Assembly: GCA_041640815.1 (NCBI GenBank)
Contig: JBEPZO010000006.1
Span: forward strand, 1-64,000
Direction: 5' to 3'
Source of the DNA: JANWZL01 sp041640815
Lineage (GTDB): Bacteria > Pseudomonadota > Gammaproteobacteria > Burkholderiales > Thiobacillaceae
Length of the DNA: 64,000 bases
The position numbers and the translations under genes are program-made. Below, piece by piece: positions 44,979 through 53,526 of this stretch (positions within the stretch are counted from its first letter, which is position 1; each line of letters opens with the position of its first letter). The notes under the pieces were generated by a model. It worked only from the letters and a program-made list of their open reading frames with translations. It was not told where the DNA came from and did not search any database.

Positions 44979-45389
44979 TCAGCCCTCCATGGACTTGCGG
45001 GCATCGGCGAACTGACGAATCCAGCGTAGTAGCGCCAGGGCCTCGTCGGTGGCGCGCAGGTAGAGTGATGAAGGGGCGGCGTGGAGGGCAGCCATGACAT
45101 TAGGAAAAGTGGCGTTTGTCTCGTGCGGAAACGGCTGCCGATTGGGGATGGGGGTGCCGCCCAGTGTGCGTCCCAGCCAGCGGCACACGTGGTCGCGCAG
45201 GGACGCATGTTGCTGTTTTCCCTTGGCATTGTAGAAAGCCAGAGTCTGCATCAGGCCGCTGCTCATGACGAGCGCCGGCGCGCCTTTGGCCTCACGGGCG
45301 TAGTCTTTTACGAGGTCTTGCGCGATCTGCATGACTTTTTCCCAGGCGTATTGGGCGCGTTGCTGGTCGAGTGTTTGCGGCATGATCAA
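44979..45389 (-). CDS. cmr5: Cmr5, small subunit
   Basis: The helical small subunit of the Cmr complex, 136 residues: DQQRAQYAWEKVMQIAQD at the start is the usual Cmr5 opening (R-A-x-x-A), followed by LVMSSGLMQTLAFYNAK. It overlaps cmr4 by 4 bases. An in-frame ATG at codon 3 is also possible. Confidence 0.94.
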   Translation of the reverse strand: MIMPQTLDQQRAQYAWEKVMQIAQDLVKDYAREAKGAPALVMSSGLMQTLAFYNAKGKQQHASLRDHVCRWLGRTLGGTPIPNRQPFPHETNATFPNVMAALHAAPSSLYLRATDEALALLRWIRQFADARKSMEG

Positions 45390-46312
45390 CCCTCCTGCGT
45401 CTCGGGTGCAAAGCGCAGCACCACCTGCCCGCGTCCGGTGGTGGCATCCCCGCCCACCTGGATGAGCGCGCCATCGAGGCCGCCTTTGCCATTGCCTGAA
45501 ACAAGGGCCTGCATGACCTGCTCGGCCGACATCGGCTCGCCATTGCGGCGTTTCTGCGAGGTGCGCTCGATAGAGGTGAGCATGGCTGAGACCAGCAGGC
45601 TCTCAGGCGGCAGGTTTTCGGTGTAGAAGAGGCCGCCTTCGTCGGCGGTGCCGGTCTCGTCGTTGATGCGCACGTGCGGCTCGACGACGGTGGCGTTGCG
45701 CACGAAGTGGCTGAAGGCCTCTTCCGGCAGCAGCACGAGGTCTTTGCTGAGTTTTTCGCGGAAGTGGGCGTGCGCCTCTCCGGTTGGCAGGGCGTAGTCT
45801 GCGAGCCATTTTGCAATCGTCTTCAGCGCCGGTGATTCCACAGCCGCAAAGTCGAACGCTTCGAGCACCAGGCGGCCCTGGTTGAGCAGGCCAGTCTCCA
45901 CCACCAGCGCTCGTTCCGCCTCGGCCTGCGGCACGCTCCAATCGACCTTGCAGCCAGCCAGCATAGCCAGACGCTTGAGCCTGGCCAGGGTAACCGGCGA
46001 GACGGCCCAGATGAAGCCGCGCTTCAAGCTCCTCACCGGAAAGGCGACCAGTTGCGCATCGCCAAAGCTCACGCAGCCGGCGTAGTCCGATGCGTTGGAC
46101 TCCGGCCCGAACAGACGGGCGACCTCGGCTTTGTCCCACGTCCTTTCCAGATGGTGCCGCAACGCGCCTTTGAGGCCGGAGCCGGCGATCATGGGATGAT
46201 CGGTGTGGCGCTCGCGCTGGATCGGGTTGTCGATGACGCCGATGGCCTGACCGGCACCCATGTGCACGGGGCTAACGGCATAGATGAAGAGCAGGCGGTT
46301 TTTTTCGAACAT
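45386..46312 (-). CDS. cmr4: Cmr4, backbone subunit and target RNA nuclease
   Basis: The repeated RAMP subunit of the Cmr complex, 308 residues. It starts FEKNRLLFIYAVSPVHMGAG; D28 in GVIDNPIQRERHTDHP matches the catalytic Asp of known Cmr4, then MIAGSGLKGALRHHLE, and near the end IQVGGDATTGRGQVVLRF. RNA cleavage should be active. The ATG at 46312 is chosen from family resemblance; it lies only 10 bases after the vapC stop, with GGGAGC before it. The frame upstream of that is vapC in another phase. Confidence 0.95.
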   Translation of the reverse strand: MFEKNRLLFIYAVSPVHMGAGQAIGVIDNPIQRERHTDHPMIAGSGLKGALRHHLERTWDKAEVARLFGPESNASDYAGCVSFGDAQLVAFPVRSLKRGFIWAVSPVTLARLKRLAMLAGCKVDWSVPQAEAERALVVETGLLNQGRLVLEAFDFAAVESPALKTIAKWLADYALPTGEAHAHFREKLSKDLVLLPEEAFSHFVRNATVVEPHVRINDETGTADEGGLFYTENLPPESLLVSAMLTSIERTSQKRRNGEPMSAEQVMQALVSGNGKGGLDGALIQVGGDATTGRGQVVLRFAPETQEG

Positions 46313-46322
46313 GGGAGCTCCC

Positions 46323-46748
46323 TTAGGGTGCTTGATTGAAGACAACGACCTGGATACAACCTTCGGCCGCTTGCGCCAGGCGATCGTCGTTGGTCCAAAA
46401 CTCATCGCAGCTGGTGTGGATCGCGGCGGCTAGATGCAAGGCATCGGGGGTCTTGAGGCGATGTTGTGCACGCAGCCGAGTAGCCAAATCGAATACGGCC
46501 GTGTCCATGGGGATGCGACGAACTGACGGTAGCGCGAAAAAAGCGTCGTATTCCGCCAATAGACGGGCATCATGGCGCCTTATTGGGAATACCCGGCATT
46601 CCAGGCGGGTCAGATCCGACACTGCCAAACGTGGCTGATGGCGACCCGCCGGGAGCATGGCACGGGTAATCCCCTCCACATAACGCGGATGCTGCTGCAC
46701 GTAATAGATCACGATGCAAGTATCGAGATACGCCTGTTTCAGCATCAC
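46323..46748 (-). CDS. vapC: VapC-type PIN-domain toxin inside the cmr operon
   Basis: A PIN-domain ribonuclease of 141 residues with the expected acidic residues: D9 (AYLDTCIVIYY), E50 (LTRLECRVFP), D102 (TPDALHLAAA) and D121 (TNDDRLAQA). VapC toxins cut tRNA or rRNA when freed from their antitoxin. It overlaps its antitoxin gene by 4 bases and lies between cmr3 and cmr4, so it is read with the CRISPR genes. If the cmr transcript is lost, toxin could be freed, which may stabilise the locus. Confidence 0.9.
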   Translation of the reverse strand: MMLKQAYLDTCIVIYYVQQHPRYVEGITRAMLPAGRHQPRLAVSDLTRLECRVFPIRRHDARLLAEYDAFFALPSVRRIPMDTAVFDLATRLRAQHRLKTPDALHLAAAIHTSCDEFWTNDDRLAQAAEGCIQVVVFNQAP

Positions 46749-46990
46749 TCCCCCCAGGCAGCCCGTTCCTCGGCGATGTAACGCTCGATTTCCTCGACCG
46801 AATAAGGCGTTGGTGGCTGGCTCTTCAACCAGGCGTCGTATTCTTCGAGTGTGGCAAAGGCCGGTGTGGTGGCTGGCATATCCGGCAACAGGATGATCAC
46901 TTCCGCATCCATTTCCGGCAAGTCAGGCGGCAACGGCACGACTAGAGGCTGGTTGGGTACCAAGCGAACTTTGACGCGATGGGCGTACAT
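46745..46990 (-). CDS. Antitoxin partner of the PIN toxin
   Basis: An 81-residue product (86 if ATG 47005 is used) directly upstream of vapC with 4-base overlap. The N-terminal half is beta-like (YAHRVKVRLVPNQPLVVPLP, EVIILLPD) and the C-terminal half an acidic helix (TLEEYDAWL, YSVEEIERYIAEERAAW), a form common among VapB-like antitoxins that bind the PIN groove. I cannot name the exact family. The start at 47005 would overlap the cmr3 stop (ATGA). Confidence 0.8.
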   Translation of the reverse strand: MYAHRVKVRLVPNQPLVVPLPPDLPEMDAEVIILLPDMPATTPAFATLEEYDAWLKSQPPTPYSVEEIERYIAEERAAWGE

Positions 46991-47001
46991 GGCGTTCTCC
47001 T

Positions 47002-48141
47002 TCATCCGTGCGGCCAGGCCGCGAGCAATGCGTTATTGAAGCCTTCGGCGCGGCGTTGGCGATCGGGATTTTCGCCCCATAACCCGCCTGCCACCCACTC
47101 GGCAAGCTTGCCGGGGTCGCCGGCAAAACCTTCGAACCAGTACACGGCGCCAGCAGGCACGACGCGTTCGGCATCCTTGGGCGCCCAAGTGGCGAGATCC
47201 CAGCCGGAGACGACCTCGAAGCGCGGCACGGCGGCGCAGACGAGTTGTGCGGTCAGCCCCTCGGGCAAGCTGGGCCGCCAGCCGGCAGGAAATATGCCGG
47301 GTGTCGTCAGCATGAGCTTGAAGCGGCCCGTGCGTTGGATGGCCTCCAGCGGCGAGGGCCAAGTCGGGGCGGGCATGCTGCACAGCGCCGCGGCGCGGCC
47401 GTCTCCGCCCAGGCGCAAGGTACCGGATGACGGCAGTCTCTCCTCCACGCCAGCCACGGCCACGGCGAGCCCAACGGCGGGGCCACCGTGTTCCGGCTGG
47501 CGCGGCACGGTGTGTTCTACGGTGAAGAGCTTGCCCTCTTCCACTGTGCGGGAAGTGCGGGAGAGCGCAATGCCGACACGCGCCTCGCGCCCCCACAGGG
47601 TGGACTGGGCCACAAGGTGCTGTGGGCCGATCGCTTCGCCCGCGAGGTAGGCGGCAATGCCCGCTTCGTTGAGGAGCCAGCCGCCCTCGGGTTTCGCCGC
47701 CTCGGGCTGGCGAAGGATGGACACCTGGGCGAGCCCTTCCGGCTTGCTGGCCAAAACGCCTGCGGGCAAACGCTGCGGCTTGAGCGCCCGGACGGTTTTG
47801 CCCTCGTCGAACACCAGCACATCGGCTGGCAGCGGCAGCAGCAGGCACACTTTCCCATCCGCGTCGCGTGTGGCGGGGAATACGCCGCGCAGGGCGAACG
47901 TGCCGGGCGCTGCCGGTGTGCCCAGAATGCGGTTCAAAGCCTCGTCTTGTAGCTGCTGGCCCGCAGCAAAGCTTTCCATCTTGCCGGCAGCCTGTGTCAG
48001 AAGGAGGGAGCGCAGCGCGCCCGCGAGCACCGAGGGCTTGGGCGGGAAGCCGGATTCGCCATAGTCCCCGGCCGCGCCGAAGAGCTTGTTGCCGCGCAGT
48101 GAGAGGGTGTCGACGGGTTGAACGAAGCGCCAAACGGTCAT
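47002..48141 (-). CDS. cmr3: Cmr3
   Basis: The RAMP subunit that binds the crRNA 5' tag next to Cmr2. 379 residues: WRFVQPVDTLSLRGNKLFGAAGDYGES at the start is the typical Cmr3 opening, and GGDGRAAAL and the aromatic GAVYWFEGF near the end are family-like. ATG 48141 is chosen because the family begins here and it overlaps the cmr2 stop by 4 bases. The stop overlaps the possible antitoxin start. Confidence 0.93.
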   Translation of the reverse strand: MTVWRFVQPVDTLSLRGNKLFGAAGDYGESGFPPKPSVLAGALRSLLLTQAAGKMESFAAGQQLQDEALNRILGTPAAPGTFALRGVFPATRDADGKVCLLLPLPADVLVFDEGKTVRALKPQRLPAGVLASKPEGLAQVSILRQPEAAKPEGGWLLNEAGIAAYLAGEAIGPQHLVAQSTLWGREARVGIALSRTSRTVEEGKLFTVEHTVPRQPEHGGPAVGLAVAVAGVEERLPSSGTLRLGGDGRAAALCSMPAPTWPSPLEAIQRTGRFKLMLTTPGIFPAGWRPSLPEGLTAQLVCAAVPRFEVVSGWDLATWAPKDAERVVPAGAVYWFEGFAGDPGKLAEWVAGGLWGENPDRQRRAEGFNNALLAAWPHG

Positions 48142-51062
48142 GATTCGACCTCCGGATGGCGGGTGTTGCGGGCGAGGAATTCGGCGGTCAAGAGAAAATC
48201 GCACAAGACCTTGGCTGAGCGCTCGGCATAATGGCAGCTTGCGTAGTCAGCCAGCTGCAGGGCAAGATCGCGGTCGCCCCCTTGGCGCGCGAACTGGTAG
48301 GCCAGGTTGGTGCGCAGCAAGGCCGCATCGGGTTTGGCCGGCAACGATCTCAACCATTCGACCGAGTTGTAGACCGCACGGCGCGACACCCCCTTGCGCG
48401 CGAGCATGCGCACGAGGGCATCGAGCAAACAAGCCGCACCTTCTCCCTCTGCCCGGCACCACTTGTCCGTCAGCCCCACTTCGCCGCCAGCGCGCTTCAT
48501 GACGCGCAGGCAGAAGGCATCGCGACCGCCGGCCTTCTTGGCGGACGCCTCGGCTTGACGCAGCGTGCGTAACACCATGCCGAGCGGCGCCTGGTGATGC
48601 GCCACCACCGCCCCGCAGGAAGCGGTGGCCTTGTCCCCCATGGTCAAGAGCAGATCGTCATCCAGCCGCAGCCAGCCGTTGCCGCTTTCGAAACGCCTGC
48701 GTGACTTGTCGTCGAGACGGTTGAGCAACCACTCCGGCACGCTGAGTCCCGAGTACAGGCAGCGCAGCAGCGCCATGGCCGGCAGCAGGTCATCGACGCA
48801 GACGAAGGCCAGCACGTCGTCACCGCCGGCATAGACGAGCTTGCCCTTGAAGCAGTCTTCCACCACGAAACGGGCGGTTTTGAGCGAGAAGTGGTTCAGC
48901 GCCCGCGAGATGGCGCCGTGGCGTGACGGCGAGGGCGGGCGCTTGGCCTCGAGGTACTTGCCCAGGGCTGGGTTGGACTGGCAAAGCTGGCGGACGGCAT
49001 CGCTTGCGCGGATTTGCGGATGCCAGCACTGGCGATATTCCAACTGGAACCCGTCCTTGCCTCCGGACAGCCACGCCCCCATGCGGTCGCCATCGAGCAA
49101 AAGCAGGCCGTAGTAGGCTTCGGGCCTGGCGCCGAAGAGCTCCTTGATGTCCCGCTCCGCGCTGGCCAGCATCTCCTCGGCCTGACGCGCGTGCTCATAC
49201 TGCGCCTCATCTCGGGCATCGACGTCCATCTCTTCCTTCAGGGCATCCAGCACACCGGGCAACTTGCGGCAGAGAAGTTGCGCCTCCTCGGTGTCGGTGT
49301 GCAGCCGGGCAGCGATGCGACGGGGTAAGGCGGTGCGTTCGTCGTTTCTGCACGCCAACAGATTCTTCAAAGTAAAGGGCAGCTCTGGGCGCGGGGTCTT
49401 GTCCAGCCACTGTTCCATGCTCACCGCCAAGGCCAGGGTGTGGGTGGAAACCACGTAGCGGCGCACGTCTTGGCCGACGATGTCGCGCACTTCCTCGGTG
49501 AACAGCGTCGGCCACAGTCGCTTGATGGCGGCCAGCGCGTCCAGGTGCTCGCCGGGCTTGACCCAGGAGGGCCGCTTATCGGCCAATCGGGTCCACAATG
49601 TGTCTTTGCGGCTGCCGGGCGGCAGGGCAAGTTGCGAGCGATCGAGCGTGAGCCACTCCCGCTCGCCATTGAGCGTGGAGCGGTAGCCGGTCTGCTTGAG
49701 CGGCGCGAACGGACGCACGGTCTTGGCGGCTGCGGCCACACGGTCGAGCAGGTCGTAGAGCGCCGGGTAGAGCGTGCCGGGGTTGGGGTCGTAGAACCGC
49801 GCGCCGTCGAGCACGATGCCCTGGCTCAACACCGGCCAGGCCTCGCCATCGAGGAAGCCGACCTTCTCCCCCTCTGGGTAGAAACCGGCAAGCGCCTCGC
49901 GCAGCTTGGTGGTGTCGGTGCGGGGCTGGCCATTTTCCGCCTTGCCTTCGGCGAGCGACCAGGGGACGGCGGCCCAATGGACCTCGGGGAAATCCGCAAG
50001 CTGCGCCTTCAACTGCGCCACGCATGGCAGATCGTCGCGCCAGGCTTCACCGATTTCCTCCAGGATTCTGCGCAGCGTCCTCTCCCCCAGCCCGGCGACG
50101 AAGCCACGCACCCGCTGGGTGATCTCGCTGGCCAAAGAAGCGGCCTGGGCCTCGGGCACGATGGCGACGAAGCGGTTAGGCAGCGCCGCCGCGAACAAGG
50201 GGTTGGCATCGGTTTTGCTTCTTACCCAGTCCTCGCCCTGGAACCACTCGCCCGGTAGCCCCATGTCATCGCGCAACCAGCGGTCCACGAGCGGCACGCC
50301 GCGCAGGTTGGGAAACAGGATCGCATCCGGGCCCATCCCTTCGCACACCACCTTCATGCCCTCCCAGGCGATGCGCGCCAAGAGGTGCGAGCCGGCCCAC
50401 AGGTCGGAAGTGGTGCGCGCCTCGGCGATAAAGCCCTGCACCGGGCCAAAGCTGACCGCCAGCAGGGCCGGTGTGGCGTCGGCATCCAGGGCCATGGCCC
50501 CGGCCAAGGCGGAGACGAGGTCCAGGTGCGCCCAGATGGTGTGATCGGGCACACGGGTGTCGGCGGGCAGGTTCTGCCAGAGATGATGCAGGTCCTTTGC
50601 CGGGGTCCCCGGCCCGAAGCGCCAATAGGCCAAGAGGGTCTTCCGGAAATCGGGCCGCCCCTCGGCCTCGCGGACGATCAGCCCGTTGAAATGATCGTGG
50701 CTGACTGTCTTGAGATGCTCGGGTGATATCTCGGTCAGCGGGCTTGGTTGATGTCCCACCCCCGTGAGCGGATGAATCAACACCGGTTTTTCGGCGAAAT
50801 CCACCTGCGTCCATTTGGCATAGCGCACGCCGCCCTCCTCAACCGGCCATTGCGGACGGTCGGCGGCGGCGGCATACCAGTCGGCGCGCTTGAGGATGGG
50901 CGCCACATCGGCGGGCATGGCCCGGCTGCCGAACAACGTTTCGCGCAGATCGGCTACCGTGCCCCATTCGTGGCCGGTCTTGTCGCGCAGCAGCACCAGG
51001 GCCTTCTCGGCCGGGTCATGCACCCAGGCGGCGAGTTTGGTTTTCCAGAGCATTTCTTTCAT
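48138..51062 (-). CDS. cmr2: Cmr2 (Cas10, type III-B) with HD and cyclase domains
   Basis: The large subunit of the Cmr complex, 974 residues. An HD pair lies at the very start (AAWVHDPAEK, H15-D16). The cyclase motif GGDD is in VYAGGDDVLAFVCVDD (near residue 745), and SFGPVQGFIAEARTTSDLWAGS marks the first palm domain as in other Cmr2. So this is a second potential producer of cyclic oligoadenylate besides Csm1. ATG 51062 is chosen because it overlaps the cmr1 stop and starts the family match. Confidence 0.96.
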   Translation of the reverse strand: MKEMLWKTKLAAWVHDPAEKALVLLRDKTGHEWGTVADLRETLFGSRAMPADVAPILKRADWYAAAADRPQWPVEEGGVRYAKWTQVDFAEKPVLIHPLTGVGHQPSPLTEISPEHLKTVSHDHFNGLIVREAEGRPDFRKTLLAYWRFGPGTPAKDLHHLWQNLPADTRVPDHTIWAHLDLVSALAGAMALDADATPALLAVSFGPVQGFIAEARTTSDLWAGSHLLARIAWEGMKVVCEGMGPDAILFPNLRGVPLVDRWLRDDMGLPGEWFQGEDWVRSKTDANPLFAAALPNRFVAIVPEAQAASLASEITQRVRGFVAGLGERTLRRILEEIGEAWRDDLPCVAQLKAQLADFPEVHWAAVPWSLAEGKAENGQPRTDTTKLREALAGFYPEGEKVGFLDGEAWPVLSQGIVLDGARFYDPNPGTLYPALYDLLDRVAAAAKTVRPFAPLKQTGYRSTLNGEREWLTLDRSQLALPPGSRKDTLWTRLADKRPSWVKPGEHLDALAAIKRLWPTLFTEEVRDIVGQDVRRYVVSTHTLALAVSMEQWLDKTPRPELPFTLKNLLACRNDERTALPRRIAARLHTDTEEAQLLCRKLPGVLDALKEEMDVDARDEAQYEHARQAEEMLASAERDIKELFGARPEAYYGLLLLDGDRMGAWLSGGKDGFQLEYRQCWHPQIRASDAVRQLCQSNPALGKYLEAKRPPSPSRHGAISRALNHFSLKTARFVVEDCFKGKLVYAGGDDVLAFVCVDDLLPAMALLRCLYSGLSVPEWLLNRLDDKSRRRFESGNGWLRLDDDLLLTMGDKATASCGAVVAHHQAPLGMVLRTLRQAEASAKKAGGRDAFCLRVMKRAGGEVGLTDKWCRAEGEGAACLLDALVRMLARKGVSRRAVYNSVEWLRSLPAKPDAALLRTNLAYQFARQGGDRDLALQLADYASCHYAERSAKVLCDFLLTAEFLARNTRHPEVES

Positions 51063-52252
51063 TGTCTGCCTCCCAGTGGTGCAAGTCGGCTGTTTCGGTC
51101 CAAGGCCTGGTGGATGTTTTTCCACACCTCGCGCTCGTGTTGCCGAATCCACGCCTGCTGATCGGGCTTCAAGCGGTTCATCAGTTCATCCGGAAATCGA
51201 TGCGGCATGTGAAAGACCATGCCGACCAGTCCTTTCTCTGTCCGCACCACTTTGAAACGTAGTTGTGTCGCAAGTCTGCCTTCCTGGTTTTCCCGGTTGG
51301 GTTGTCCCTTCGATAACTCCCGCAGCGTCCATTTGTCGCCGGCTGGATAGCCCAGCAAATGGATGCCGCCCACGCGATGCGGTCCGACAAATGATTTGGC
51401 AACACGTCGAACCTCTACACGGACATTCGCCAAACAGCCCATGGCCTTTCTCCAATCTGGATAAGGCTGGCTCACCCAGATGAGCGGCTGGTTACCACGG
51501 AATCCCAATGCATGAGGCCAATCCAACTCAAGACAGGCCGACCAGTCTCTGCGGATGCGAGCGAGCAAGACATCCGTTATGCCAGGCAAAGGGCTGACGG
51601 CCTGTGTGCCAGCTTCCGCGTTGAACGATACAGACCCCCATCCATTACGGGATCGGCTGCCCACAGTGCCAAACCACGCCATGAGCTGGATGGCGTCTGA
51701 TACATCGTTCATGTCCCGCTCGGTGGGTCTGACCCCAGGCAGTCGTTCCGGCAACAGCTCAAGGACGGACGATTCATCCGTCCCGATGGCGCCGCGAATC
51801 GTGATCGACGTACGGTTTTCTCTGCGGCTTGGCGGCAGCACAGGGCCGAATCCGAGGTACACATCTCCGCGAACCCGCCCCGTGCCGTCTCGAGTCGTCG
51901 TCACGGATTCCATTGCACCGCCGGGCCAAGCTTGCGAGGTGAGCTTGCCGTCATCCCATTGGGAGAGGCGAAGAGTGACGCGGCTTTTGCGATGGAGCGG
52001 TTGAGCGTCTTCGCCTTCTAACCAGGCGTTACCGAACAGATCGCCTTCATGCTGTCGTAAATCTAGATGCTTGTAGTTGTAATCTTTTGCCTTCAACACC
52101 CGCCACCACTGCCTGAGCAGCGCCTTGAAGGGCGGCGTGCGCCACTGCCCGCTTTGCTCGGCATTGCCGAGAAAGGCCGGGGTGTTGAAGCGTAGCTGGT
52201 AGCTCAGTCGTTTCACCTTGCTGCTCCTTCCTGAAGGCTCATTGTCACTCAT
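51059..52252 (-). CDS. cmr1: Cmr1
   Basis: A RAMP subunit at the far end of the Cmr complex, 397 residues. The opening LSYQLRFNTPAFLGNAEQSGQWRTPPFKALLRQWWR is the typical Cmr1 start; later come AWFGTVGSRSRNGWGSVSF and, near the end, LRFKVVRTEKGLVGMVFHMPHRFP. ATG 52252 (MSDNEPSG) is chosen; the open frame further up overlaps csx2 copy B. First of the cmr genes, 35 bases after csx2 copy B. Confidence 0.94.
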   Translation of the reverse strand: MSDNEPSGRSSKVKRLSYQLRFNTPAFLGNAEQSGQWRTPPFKALLRQWWRVLKAKDYNYKHLDLRQHEGDLFGNAWLEGEDAQPLHRKSRVTLRLSQWDDGKLTSQAWPGGAMESVTTTRDGTGRVRGDVYLGFGPVLPPSRRENRTSITIRGAIGTDESSVLELLPERLPGVRPTERDMNDVSDAIQLMAWFGTVGSRSRNGWGSVSFNAEAGTQAVSPLPGITDVLLARIRRDWSACLELDWPHALGFRGNQPLIWVSQPYPDWRKAMGCLANVRVEVRRVAKSFVGPHRVGGIHLLGYPAGDKWTLRELSKGQPNRENQEGRLATQLRFKVVRTEKGLVGMVFHMPHRFPDELMNRLKPDQQAWIRQHEREVWKNIHQALDRNSRLAPLGGRQ

Positions 52253-52287
52253 CGCGCGCGTCCTGACCGGGCCGGCAAGCTTGCGAT

Positions 52288-53496
52288 TCAACCGAGCAGG
52301 CGCTTGATGGCGGCCTCGAGCTCTCGATGCAGGGTCTGGGCATCCGCCAGCATCCTGCGGTAGCGCTCGACCGTAGGCGGGCTGCCATGCGCCAGGGCGT
52401 TGCGCAGGGTTTTGAGGGTCCAATAGGCCTTGGTCATCGAGTCAGGGTGTTCACCGGCCTGGATTTCGGCCTCGAAGGCATCGATGGCGGGATCGCGGCC
52501 GGTTTTGAAGTCATTGAGCGGCATGCCGCGATCGACACATTGCTTGCTGACTATGGCCTCCCAGGCGAACACCGCGGCACGCACGTAATCCTGACGCCTG
52601 AGGTACTCGTAGGCCAGTTTGCGCTGATACTCGGGTAGCCCTCCCTTATGCACCCAGGACAAGCGCCGCTGCAGTTCTCTGCGGAACAGGCGGCTTGCAC
52701 CGGTAAGCTCGCCCTCCAGCACCGGCAGGAAAGTCAGGAGTTTCTGGCGCGCGCTGGACAGGTTGAAGGTGCGCTCGTGAAAGGCGGCCTCCTCCAGGCA
52801 ACGGGCGCGGTCCTCCGGCACGCCATCGCGCACGAGCAAAGGGGCGAAGACGCCGTAATCGCCATTGGCGTCGTAGTGGTCGAGTGCGGCCACCCAGTCC
52901 TGCACGGCGGCGAGCCCATCGAGGCGCACGACGGGGGTGATCCCGTCGCGTGTCATGTCCAAGGCGCCATAGTACAGGCCGCGGATGTCGAGCTTGGCGG
53001 CGCGCTCGAGAAAGAAGGCGGCCACCAGCCCCAGGGCCGCCAAGTGACGGAAGCCATGGGTGACGTCGATGACCACCGGGCCGCCAAGCCCAGCCTCGGC
53101 GATGGCGCTCAAGATGCCAATCTGTTCATCGCCGTCCGCGCCGTAGGGGATGAGCTTGAGCTGGCAGGCCATACCGAGCCGCTTTTCCACATGTGGGGTG
53201 AGGCGGTCGAGCAGGGTCTGATCGACCTGCTCTAACTTCACTGCGTCCATGAGCGCAAGGCGCAGTTCCGCCGCCTCGTCGTCGCCGCTCAAGTGCTCGG
53301 TGAGCGCATCCCACATGCTGCCCTTCGTACCCAGCAGCAGCATGCGGCTGGGCTTGAGCTGCGCGCACAAGGCAAGCCCAAAGAATGGCGTCGTCTCGGT
53401 GCGGCCATCGGCGAAGCGGTAGTTGGCGGTCTTGTAGCCGGTCTGAGGGTCGAGCTTGGCGCGGCCGAGAAAGCTGATCAAGGTGAGATCGGACAT
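52288..53496 (-). CDS. csx2: Csx2-like CARF-HEPN ribonuclease, copy B
   Basis: The 402-residue twin of the protein at 42501. The CARF motif DVTHGFRHL is at 144-152, and RNALAHG near residue 370 marks the HEPN-like end. Copies A and B differ at about 40 positions, most of them in the C-terminal 150 residues and the start, while the CARF core is nearly unchanged. It lies 30 bases after the ADP-ribosylglycohydrolase gene and upstream of cmr1. The same DNA order (glycohydrolase end, then csx2, then a GCAAGCTTGC palindrome) is found at copy A. Confidence 0.9.
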   Translation of the reverse strand: MSDLTLISFLGRAKLDPQTGYKTANYRFADGRTETTPFFGLALCAQLKPSRMLLLGTKGSMWDALTEHLSGDDEAAELRLALMDAVKLEQVDQTLLDRLTPHVEKRLGMACQLKLIPYGADGDEQIGILSAIAEAGLGGPVVIDVTHGFRHLAALGLVAAFFLERAAKLDIRGLYYGALDMTRDGITPVVRLDGLAAVQDWVAALDHYDANGDYGVFAPLLVRDGVPEDRARCLEEAAFHERTFNLSSARQKLLTFLPVLEGELTGASRLFRRELQRRLSWVHKGGLPEYQRKLAYEYLRRQDYVRAAVFAWEAIVSKQCVDRGMPLNDFKTGRDPAIDAFEAEIQAGEHPDSMTKAYWTLKTLRNALAHGSPPTVERYRRMLADAQTLHRELEAAIKRLLG

Positions 53497-53526
53497 CTTT
53501 GTTCTCCTTCTTCAGGTTTTTGTCGG

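Noticed and set aside
47033..48133. 366-codon frame overlapping cmr3 in another phase
   Set aside because: Arg/His/Ala-rich shadow; cmr3 motifs and the 4-base overlap with cmr2 are in the other frame.
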